Shown here: piece by piece, positions 56,345 to 64,000 of the stretch
Numbering within the stretch: position 1 is the first letter of the stretch
Layout: each line of letters begins with the position of its first letter
NCBI GenBank assembly: GCA_963854735.1
Contig: OY978100.1
Span: 62,001 to 126,000 of the forward strand
Source of the DNA: Marvania coccoides
Lineage: Eukaryota; Chlorophyta; Trebouxiophyceae; Chlorellales; Chlorellaceae
DNA: 64,000 nucleotides
Direction: 5' to 3'
Program-made: the position numbers and the translations under genes
The notes under the pieces: generated by a model
The model's input: the letters and a program-made list of their open reading frames with translations, nothing else
The model's database searches: none
What the model was told of the DNA's origin: nothing

Positions 56345-57959
56345 AAATCTGTTTTTTTGCGTCTGGAATTAGAGATTGCATATGCCTCCCTTGTGTTGCT
56401 GTTTTATCGGCAATGGCGCGCCGCCTTCTCTTCATTGCATTTGATCCGTTGTTGTTTTTAATTGTTGTATTAAATTTTGTGTACTATACGTGTAGATTTT
56501 CTTTCGTTGAAATGATTTTGTAAGAAAAACATGATAATTATGATATTTAATGAGCTGTTGTAGCATAAGCTATCGCCCACACAGCCCTCTCTCCCTTCCT
56601 TGCCGACGCCCCATCAGCGGCAGTCTATTCATTAACAACACCTCCCTGGTCAATCGTCAGTATCTGCGAATCCCGTTCTCCAGTTCTCTTTTTCGCTGTA
56701 GCCACCATCAGCTGCTCTTCGGTGTTCCTCAGCCGCTGCAGACCCTGCGCGTCCTCCTCAGCAGCGCTGCCCTGCCCCCGCCAGTCCTCTCCACCTCCAC
56801 CCTCGACCCATTACCCACGTCAAAATATCACAGCTCCCTGTCGTCGTCTCCTGCGGTACGTCCTCTGCATTGCCTGAAGGCGGTAATAGCTTATGGGTTT
56901 AATGGGTTTAATGGGTTTAATGGGTCTATGTTTGAACCTCGAATACATTCCAAATCTGATGATGTGCACAGATTGCACGCAGCAACCGAGCGTTTTCCCT
57001 TTATTTCTCCCCTGGCCCGTCTGTCGATCTGTAGTTTTTTCGTTTTTTTTTTTTTTTTTTCCGGTTTATAAAAAAATGAGGTAAAGAAAGAAAAGGAGAA
57101 AGATGACTTAAAGGCATGAGAAAGCAGCAGGCAACATGCAACGACCGCTTTTCCCGTCATTTGTGTCATTTCATGAAGGTCAGGACAATAATGGGTTTAA
57201 TGGGTTTAATGGGTAGCGCAGCCCATGGATTTCTTGAAGGGGCGCTATATTTTGCGTAAAAATTCGTCGTCATGTGAGGGAGAGATACCAAGAGAGAAAG
57301 ACAAAGATAAAATCGCCATCGACCCCCACGAAGTGTTTGTGCAAAAGAAAAGAAGAGAACCAGTAGGAAAAGGAATTTTTGAGTACAAAGCGGAATAATT
57401 TGCAGGCTGGAGATTGGCTGACTGCAAATGTATATATATATAGCGGAATGGGAAAAAATCTGACAGTGACGTAGTCATGGTTCCATGCCGTGCGAGAAAA
57501 AAGGAAAAAAAGAAAGGACGAAAGAAAGAAAGGAAGGAAGGAAGGAACGAAGGAAGGAAGGAACGAAGGAAGGAAGGAACGAAGGAAGGAAGGAAGGAAG
57601 GAAGCAAGAAAGAGACATTTTTTTAATTTTAGAATTGAATTCACCACTGGCTGGGAAAATGGGAAGACGAAAAGAAAAGAGAGAAAAAGTAAGGGGAAAA
57701 GAGACGAACCTCCAAACCTCCAAACCTCCAAACCTCCAAACCTCCAAACCTATACCAAACAAAGAAAAGACAAAGAAGAGAAAAAGTAAGGGGAAAAGAG
57801 ACGAACTATACCAAACTTGAAGTGAAGACTAAGGCAATAGCATTACCATGGTTCAGAATTTTTTTCAATTGCCCAATACCTCAGTAGGAGATGTTAAACC
57901 ATTGTAAAACCTTAAACCTTAAATATACTCCGAGAATAATTAAGGATTATATTAATATT
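56345..57959. repeat. Repeat-rich spacer
   Basis: No gene supported. Contents in order: a copy of the 54003-54103 fragment at 56657-56757; four 9-bp TTTAATGGG units at about 56893-56928 and two or three more at 57190-57215; a T run near 57040; a GAAGG-rich tract at 57515-57605 with GAACGAAGG variants; and a 29-bp exact direct repeat (57680-57708 and 57777-57805, starting GAGAAAAAGTAAGGGG) whose first copy is followed by about five CCTCCAAAC units (57709-57750). Confidence 0.75.
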
Positions 57960-59510
57960 TCAAGAAGGCTTTCCACCTCCTAATCCGAGTAGAATGGCTA
58001 GCACATCGGCAGCTGCAGCAGCATCGCTGCCGCCCCCTGCCATCGTCGCTGCATGAAGGTCTCCCTCTTGCCTCGGTGGTGCGGAGACGGGGGCAGCAGA
58101 AGACGGACCTCCACCCCCTCCATGGGGTGGCCACGGCAGCTGCTGGTGCTGCTGCTGTTGGTGGCGCTGAGCTGCCCATTCAGGAGCAGCAGCAACCGCA
58201 GTAGCAGCGCCTGCGGGGCGCTGCATCGGCCGCTGGAAAGCGCTGCCTCCTGCGCCAGCAGCAGTGTGGGGGAGAAGGCTTTGCAGCAAATATGACGCGT
58301 TTGCAGACAAACCGCCGTCCATAACGACTGGCTGCGGCGGATAGAGCTGCTCATGCCCGCCTCTGAGGCCCAGGCTTGAAGGGCTGCCGCTGTGCCGACC
58401 CTGCTCCTGCCGCTCGCTTCTTCTATCGCCGCCCCAAGAAAAATCAGCAAGCGGGCCCGTCGCAGCGCGCGGGGACCCTCCAAACGAACCAATCATCCTC
58501 TCAGGGACTCCTTGCTGCTGCGCAGCTGCAAAGGGTGAAACAGGAGCCCCGCCGCCGCCGCCGCCGCCGCCGCCTCCAGAATGAGCAGCAGCGGAGCCGC
58601 CCGCCACCATCGCTTGCTGCTGACGCTGGCGCTGAATGACGGGGAGAAGGGCCTTGATCATGTTCTCGTGGTTGATCCCGTGGTCAACCCCCAGACCTCC
58701 CGACTGAACTGCAGGCCCATTTGGTAGCGGTAGAGGCTGCTGCTGCTGCTGCTGCTTCTGAGGTGGCGTCCGCTGATGTGTCTGTCTTTGAGGCGGCTGC
58801 GGGAAGCGCATAGGCGGCGGCTTCTTGACGTGCGCCGGCGGGCATGCGTCAGGATTCAAGGCTGCCGCCAGCTGCGAGATGAATGGGGCGCCAGGTTGCC
58901 ACGGCAAGGGTTGGTTCCCCAGCGCCGCCCGTCGCTTCGCCTCTTCCAGCTGCGTCCGCATCTCGGCGATGCTCTGCAACAACCGCTCCTTGCGGCTTTG
59001 CGGCTGCTGGTCGTCTGCTATCAATTTTGCCACCCACGCTGAGTGAAGGCGCTGCAGCGTAGAAAGCTCGCCTACATGCCATGTCAGCTTTTTTTGCAGC
59101 CCGGTCATGCGCATCTGCAGCTTGGATGTGAGCTGGTTGAGGGCGGTGAGCAGGCCGTGGAGCTCTGCTTCGGGGTCTGCCTGGGACTGCTGGCCCTCGC
59201 CTAGGGCCGCCTCTGGAATGTTCGTCGCGGGCTGATTGAGGGCGGCGAGTGGGCCGTGGAATTCTTGCTCAAATTCTGCCTGGGGCTGCAAGGCATCGCC
59301 TTGTGCTGCCTCTGGAACGTCCGTCGCGGGCACTGCGGGCGTCTGCAGTTGTTCAGGGGGCTCCATCAAAGCGATCGTTGCCGGACTAGGGTGGTCTTCC
59401 TTCTTAAAGCGCGTCCGGCGGTCGGAAGGTCCAGCCCCAAGAACTTCTTTGAAAAGCTGGGCCTCCTCTGCCGTACGCTTTACGTTCGAACTCGCAGGGC
59501 ATTTATCCAT
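57960..59510 (-). CDS. Low-complexity G/Q/A-rich protein with internal duplication
   Basis: 516 residues in one exon from MDKCPASSNVKRTAEE. A tandem repeat of about 33 residues is visible (ATDVPEAAQGD...FHGPLAALNQP followed by ATNIPEAALGE...LHGLLTALNQL). A coiled-coil-like region follows (LQKKLTWHVGELSTLQRL, LLQSIAEMRTQLEEAKRRA), then proline, glutamine and glycine runs (ten glycines). The C terminus has an AAAAADVLAILLGLGGG segment. It has no recognised domain; composition suggests a nucleic-acid- or condensate-associated protein, which is speculation. The frame stays open upstream to 60071 but the composition there looks non-coding. Confidence 0.55.
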   Translation of the reverse strand: MDKCPASSNVKRTAEEAQLFKEVLGAGPSDRRTRFKKEDHPSPATIALMEPPEQLQTPAVPATDVPEAAQGDALQPQAEFEQEFHGPLAALNQPATNIPEAALGEGQQSQADPEAELHGLLTALNQLTSKLQMRMTGLQKKLTWHVGELSTLQRLHSAWVAKLIADDQQPQSRKERLLQSIAEMRTQLEEAKRRAALGNQPLPWQPGAPFISQLAAALNPDACPPAHVKKPPPMRFPQPPQRQTHQRTPPQKQQQQQQPLPLPNGPAVQSGGLGVDHGINHENMIKALLPVIQRQRQQQAMVAGGSAAAHSGGGGGGGGGGAPVSPFAAAQQQGVPERMIGSFGGSPRAATGPLADFSWGGDRRSERQEQGRHSGSPSSLGLRGGHEQLYPPQPVVMDGGLSANASYLLQSLLPHTAAGAGGSAFQRPMQRPAGAATAVAAAPEWAAQRHQQQQHQQLPWPPHGGGGGPSSAAPVSAPPRQEGDLHAATMAGGGSDAAAAADVLAILLGLGGGKPS

Positions 59511-60033
59511 ATGTACTATATGCAGGCTGTGGGTAGCCAATGCCGGTCGCCAGACCCGTGTATTGAATGCCCGAGGGATCGAGGGGAAAATACTTGACAA
59601 ATCCAACAAATTCCGGTTCAGGCGCGTTCTATACGTTATTCCAGCAGTGTCGGATCTTGAGTTGTGCGTACACGTCACAGCGAGCGAAGCCGCTGAAAAA
59701 GGGCAATACTTTATGAGGGTGCGGGAAAGAGACGGGCCTCTTTCATTACCAAAGCCCCTTTCATGAGAATCAAAAGCGTATTTTTGAGATGGTAATCGTG
59801 AGAAAAAATTTGACCAGCAATAATAGTGTTTGGGCTTATCAAAAGAGAAAAATCCGTTGTTTGACAATACAATGTGACTTCTTGGGGACCTGGGTTCTTG
59901 GGGACTTCGTAACCTCCTCGCTTCTTTTAACTGGCAATCTGATCGAAGACGAGCGTCTAATATTACATTGCGATTATCAGGCGTGCCAAACTGCGAGATT
60001 TTTCTCCTTTTCAAAAGACACATCAGCTCTTGA
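59511..60033. other. Spacer upstream of the low-complexity gene
   Basis: About 520 bases between the chosen start at 59510 and the end of the DUF1995 gene. The minus-strand frame is open by chance or as an N-terminal extension. Nothing else seen. Confidence 0.4.
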
Positions 60034-61567
60034 TCAGCTCCGCCAGCTGTTGCTCTGCTCCAGCTCTTCATCGTCCTCCCACCACGTAGAGGTCTTGTAG
60101 CCAGACCTCAAGAACGCCATCGCCGACCCCTCAGCCTCGGTGTCTAGCCCCATCGCCCGAGTCAGCTCCGCCTTGAACTCGCCCAGACCGTACCTCCGCT
60201 TGGCATCCTCTGCACCAGTCGGAGCATACATAGGATTAAAAACACGTCAATTTCCAGCGTGTTCAAGTCGAATACAAAGCACAGCGCGACTGTGGCCACA
60301 GAGCAGTAAAATCGAAAGGGGCACTGCCAATCCACAGGTTACTACTGCTTGCTACTCAAGCTGAAATGAAAGAAATGGCGCTCATTTACCCACCTGCCAC
60401 ACATGCGTACACCCCGTTGTCCTGCCGCAGCATCACTTGCCACGGACCGGGGTACTCCCTGAACAGTGCCCCCGAGTAGTTGATGATGAAGGGCGCCACA
60501 GCCACGGTCTTGGAGTAGTCGCGCTGGCGAATGTAGAACACGGGCTTGAAGAGCGACAGGAAGCGGTACTGCAGGTCTTTGGGGGGGAAGCCCAGCAGGC
60601 CGAGGTCCGCCCTCAGAGTGTCCAGCTCCATATTCCAGCTCACGATGGGCCTGGCGCCCACCTTGGCGGTGGTGTAGGACTCCAGGTCAGCCAGCTCCAC
60701 GGTGGAGGCGTTGACGGCGATGAAAATGTTGGCTGCGGCGGCTGTGGCGTCGGGATCAATGGCCGAGTCCTCGCCGCCAGAAAAAATGGAGGCCAGACCC
60801 GCCAGGAAGTCCTGCTTGCCCTCCTGCAAGTGGCCCAGGCTCACGCCCTCGCTGAGCTCCAGGGAGGACTTGAATCTGTAATAAAATTGTACGTATTTGT
60901 TGAGAATACGGGGTGAAAACAACTGGGCTGTATTGCGGAGAAGGGAAGGGCAGTAGGATAGGAAAAGAGGGCGTGTGAGCCTCACAGTTTGAAGGCTCTT
61001 CGGAACTCGATGGCATCTGGCAGCAGCAGGTGCACCCGCTTTCCGGACTTGGCGTGGATCTGGCGGGCGGCAGCCAACGCCAGCTGGACATTGGCGTCGA
61101 TGAACAGATCGGAAGAGCCCTTGTAACCTGCAAATTTATTAGGGGAATTAGAAAGGGAAGTGTATGGGCGTGCGACCGCTCTACGCGCAGTGTCAATTGA
61201 GCTGCTGCAGCTAGCTCTCACCATCTACATTGCTGACCGCCGGGAATTCCACCTCCATTCGAGTCAGGCCGTCCCCCAGGCCCACCATAATGGCCCGCAC
61301 CGCGTCGCCCAGCAGCTCGGTGTAGGAGCTCGGTCGGTAGGTGGTCCTCCCGGCGCGTCGATCCTCGGAGGGAGTGGAAGCAGTGCTTGCTTGATCTCCT
61401 CCACTAGCCAACACTTGCGTGGACCACACGGTGCGCCCCTGTGACTGGTCCTGGCCGCGATGGGCTGTGCGGGCACCAATATGGGCCGGGACAAAGGGCT
61501 GCACGCCTGGCGATGGCACCAGAGACGGCTTGTTCCTGCCACAAAAATTTATCCTCGAAAAATTCAT
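60034..61567 (-). CDS. DUF1995 plastid protein (LPA3-like)
   Basis: Four exons: 61222-61567, 60986-61127, 60394-60875 and 60034-60209, 381 residues. The DUF1995 core starts in RTTYRPSSYTELLGDAVR and continues through LTRMEVEFP, YKGSSDLFIDANVQLALAA, VHLLLPDAIEFRRAFKL and LELSEGVSLGHL. DUF1995 includes LPA3, which helps photosystem II assembly, and related plastid proteins. The upstream 115 residues look like a transit peptide and linker (MNFSRINFCGRNKPS). Downstream, the strand WQVMLRQDNGVYACVA and the acidic WWEDDEELEQ end complete it. A slightly earlier in-frame ATG at 61594 gives nine more residues. Confidence 0.85.
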
Positions 61568-62175
61568 TTTGATTTCACTCGGCTGGCTGCCCAACTCGAG
61601 GAATTTTGTTTTAGTTTGGTTTAAAAAAATAAAAATGTGCGGAATAGCGTCTATTAAAAAACAATGAAATTTGAGAGCTGCACCGGTGGTACCTGCCGAT
61701 TGCAGATTTCTAATCTGATTTGGGCGGGGGTAAGCGTATATTTTAATTCTAGAAGGTCAAAACATATCGTTCATCACACGCGAAGGCAGCAAACTTGTGC
61801 TTCAATCAAGTTTATTTTGAAAATCACATATCCCCCAAAATAGTGTGATGAAGCCTGAACTTCTTTGCAAAACTCATAAATAAAGCAAAGTGCGACATTT
61901 TCACGGCATCTTCCCCAATGGCGCGGCATGTAGCCAGAGGATGATGCTTCTTCTGCCGAAACTGCTGTTCGGCGTCTCTAACGCTGGCTGGGCCTCAATG
62001 GACCAGGCGTTGCTGGTCGTTGCATGTGTGAGTGAGTCGTCTTTCTTTGCAATATCTTTCAGCTGCCACCAGAAGGGCTTGGGCATGCAGGCCTCCCTTT
62101 CATGACCGCCTGCAAACAAAATCGAAATAAGAAAACGCTGCATTCTTGATAGGAGGGACGTGTTGCCATGCGAAA
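61568..62175. other. Spacer with a minor minus-strand frame
   Basis: AT-rich. A 92-codon minus-strand frame (62179 to 61901) with a CAG acceptor-like site at its front could be an alternative last exon of the ABA4 gene, but no donor supports it. Confidence 0.35.
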
Positions 62176-63061
62176 TCAACTATATCGTGCCTTGGTTGCT
62201 TCATGCGACAGGAGCCCCAGCGGCGCCAGCGTGAGGCACAGCAGGAGGGTGTGCAGAGTGGGGATGTCATTGTCCATCCCTGAATTGAAAAAATATATAT
62301 GGAAGTGAAAAAAACATACATATATATGAATATTAACTAATGTGGTTGATTTTCAGAGAACGGTGTGGTGCAAACTAACTGGGAACAAGAAAAAACAGTA
62401 TGTTGTTTTTCTTCTTCTTCGACACACCGTCCAAGTATACAGTTCTGGCTGCAAACAGATTGACAGCCAGGATGTGCACCCACAGCGACGCCGCGGTGGC
62501 CACCCGCGAAAACAGGGTGACAATGCCCGTCAAACTGGGAAAGAATTGGGGTTTGAACCCGCCTTTGAGCCCCTCCGCCAAGCTGCCAGGCAAGATCAAA
62601 CTGAAGGTGTCTGGCTGCCAAGACCACCCCAGCAACACCCCGTAAGCGATGGCCACCGGGAATATGCCCAGGGGGGACGAAATGAGCTGCCGAGTGCGAT
62701 GCCAGTGGGGCAAGGCAATCATTAGAAAGGTCTGGGCTGCCACAAGCGCGGTGCTGCCGGCGAACAGGACAGTCGAAGCAGTTAGATGAGGGATGACTGC
62801 TGCAGCGGTGGGTGATGTCGTAGGCGTCTTTGCTGCGTTAAAATGAGAAGCGTTGCTGTTGCCAAACAGGCCGTGGCTGGTGTGAGGTGGGGCCGTGCCA
62901 CTGAGCACTGCTGCTGAGGCCCGTGAAGATCGCGTCGATCGACGAGCCAACCTTGTCTTGCGCATTGGCAGGCGCACGAGAAGGGTGATCTGCAGGAGGC
63001 TGGGTTTGGAGGTTTGAGAATTGAGAGCGAAGGGTTGTTTCATCGCTTGCAGGAGTGACAT
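62176..63061 (-). CDS. ABA4: ABA4-like DUF4281 protein (neoxanthin synthesis)
   Basis: Two exons, 62428-63061 and 62176-62279, 245 residues. A transit peptide (about 1-70, basic and serine-rich) is followed by a DUF4281 core: LMIALPHWHRTRQL, LPGSLAEGLKGGFKPQFFPS, LFSRVATAASLWVHILAVNL, FAARTVYLDG joined to DIPTLHTLLLC and LAPLGLLSHEATKA. This is the ABA DEFICIENT 4 type of plastid membrane protein, needed for neoxanthin in Arabidopsis. Three or four hydrophobic helices are present. An upstream ATG at 63076 would add five residues. The intron of 148 nt has a GTGTGT donor. Confidence 0.85.
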
Positions 63062-63280
63062 TTTTGAAAACAACAAGACAGCGTAGCGCTTGACGCTGAT
63101 CGATGAGTGTATCTTGTTGTTGTATTTATTGAAAATTATTTAAGTTGAAATGGCTGCAAGGCAGCGACCCTACATTTTTTTGAAAGGATATCTGGATTTC
63201 CATCTTTTTCATTGCCCGCTCGTCGCCAGTCTTAAATTAATAAGAATTATACAACCAAATTCTGCAATTACATACCAATC

Positions 63281-63910
63281 ATGATGTTGGCACCCAGCCC
63301 GGCAATCGGCTCCCGTGCCACCAGCAGGCTGCCATTTAAATGTTGCTCTGCGCTCAAGGCACAAAGCGGCGAGCTCAGACCAGTGAAGAAGAACACAGTG
63401 GGGATTTACGGCGGCGTGCTGCTTGCCGGCAGCTCCCTGGGAGGCGCCGCTTTCGCCGAAGAGGCTGTTTCCGCCGCCAGCGATGCCGTGACAACCACTG
63501 CGGCCGAAGTGCAGGCAGCAGCGGCCCCTTTTACGACCACAGCGCCTGTGCCTGATGACCCCATTATCTCCGCCATGTTTTACATCGCCGTGGGCGCCCT
63601 AACGGTTGTAACCCTGGGCGTACGTAAACTTTCTTTGAAAACTGCATTGATTCTTCTCAGCCAACTGAGTATTTGTACTATTTGGCATTCTTACTTTTCA
63701 CAGGTGGCGTATCTTTCTTTTGTGACCTGGAACGATTCGCGAACAGAGGAAGAGGACCGCAAACGAGTGGGCAGCGGCGGCAGCAACATTTCTTCATCCT
63801 TCAGAAGCGCCCCCAAGGCTGCGACCTCCAGCGGGGACGAATTGGATGGCCGGCCCAGAAAGAAGAAGAGCGCGCAGACGCCCAGCAGCAGCAAAGGATT
63901 CGGCAAGTAG
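63281..63910 (+). CDS. Small thylakoid-type membrane protein, function unknown
   Basis: Two exons, 63281-63619 and 63704-63910, 181 residues. A transit peptide (MMLAPSPAIGSRATSRLP) is followed by a hydrophobic segment (GIYGGVLLAGSSLGGAAFAEEA) resembling a lumen-targeting or cleavage region ending AFA-EE. A further membrane helix lies at PIISAMFYIAVGALTVVTLG / VAYLSFVTW. The C terminus is charged and serine/lysine-rich (RPRKKKSAQTPSSSKG). The 84-nt intron has no stop and a length divisible by three, so both spliced and retained forms keep frame. I do not recognise the family. Confidence 0.65.
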   Translation: MMLAPSPAIGSRATSRLPFKCCSALKAQSGELRPVKKNTVGIYGGVLLAGSSLGGAAFAEEAVSAASDAVTTTAAEVQAAAAPFTTTAPVPDDPIISAMFYIAVGALTVVTLGVRKLSLKTALILLSQLSICTIWHSYFSQVAYLSFVTWNDSRTEEEDRKRVGSGGSNISSSFRSAPKAATSSGDELDGRPRKKKSAQTPSSSKGFGK

Positions 63911-64000
63911 CGATTCAACTGAAACATATTATGGAAAGATGTGGATGTGGTTGCGGGCATGGAGGAACAACTGGATTTAATAATGACTAAAACGCGTTAA
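63911..64000. other. 3' flank at window end
   Basis: Only 90 bases after the last stop; nothing identified. Confidence 0.5.

Noticed and set aside
56893..57215. Interstitial telomere
   Set aside because: The unit is TTTAATGGG, not a known telomere repeat (TTTAGGG or TTTTAGGG), and arrays are very short.
1..64000. CRISPR arrays, operons or prophage
   Set aside because: Spliced genes with organelle targeting peptides show eukaryotic nuclear DNA; no spaced direct-repeat array was seen.
1..64000. tRNA or rRNA genes
   Set aside because: I looked for T-loop GGTTCRANYC boxes with matching acceptor stems and found none I could support by eye; a covariance-model scan would settle it.

Overview
The window is nuclear DNA of a green, plastid-bearing eukaryote, most likely a unicellular green alga. 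Genes are compact and GC-rich, interrupted by short introns (about 75-210 nt) with T-rich 3' ends closing on CAG. AT-rich spacers hold simple repeats. Plastid-directed and plant-type products support this: HCF101, a DUF1995/LPA3-like protein, ABA4-like DUF4281, a thylakoid-lumen cyclophilin-like protein, an RH58-like helicase and a CLC-e-like channel. Housekeeping genes are eukaryotic: UBC9, GET3, VPS41, PMM, mitochondrial EF-G and a diacylglycerol lipase. I cannot fix the class of alga from sequence alone.

Layout. 1-4.2 kb: end of an HRQ1-like helicase, a histidine phosphatase and trehalase. 4.2-6.8 kb: UBC9, flanked by a repeat family, and an SDR. 7.5-14.3 kb, all minus: a frameshifted DnaJ gene, mitochondrial EF-G, an unknown secreted-type protein and phosphomannomutase. 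14.7-20.4 kb, plus: an ER J-thioredoxin protein with a MANF-like tail, and a multi-exon DAG lipase. 20.8-25.1 kb: a small plastid membrane protein and GET3 (minus), then HCF101 (plus). 25.9-28.6 kb: a disordered protein built from exon duplications. 28.6-31 kb: gene-poor, with a strong hairpin and a TATG microsatellite. 31-41.3 kb: a Q-rich coiled-coil protein, VPS41, a DEAD-box helicase, bS16 and the cyclophilin. 41.6-49.6 kb: CLC, a CobW/ZNG1 metallochaperone, an F-box protein and GART. 49.9-53.6 kb: a four-domain glutaredoxin / DUF4395 / SLAC1-TehA / hemerythrin-like fusion. 54-58 kb: a P-loop ATPase bracketed by duplicated fragments and minisatellites. 58-64 kb: a low-complexity protein, DUF1995, ABA4 and a small thylakoid-type protein.

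The genes are unrelated and do not form an operon-like system. The most unusual object is the four-domain fusion at 49920-53648. It joins a redox domain, two membrane domains (one of the SLAC1/TehA anion-channel fold) and a soluble hemerythrin-like domain in one chain of about 932 residues. Exon models were built by hand from GT/GC...AG sites with frame and total-length checks. Except where stated, they give uninterrupted proteins.
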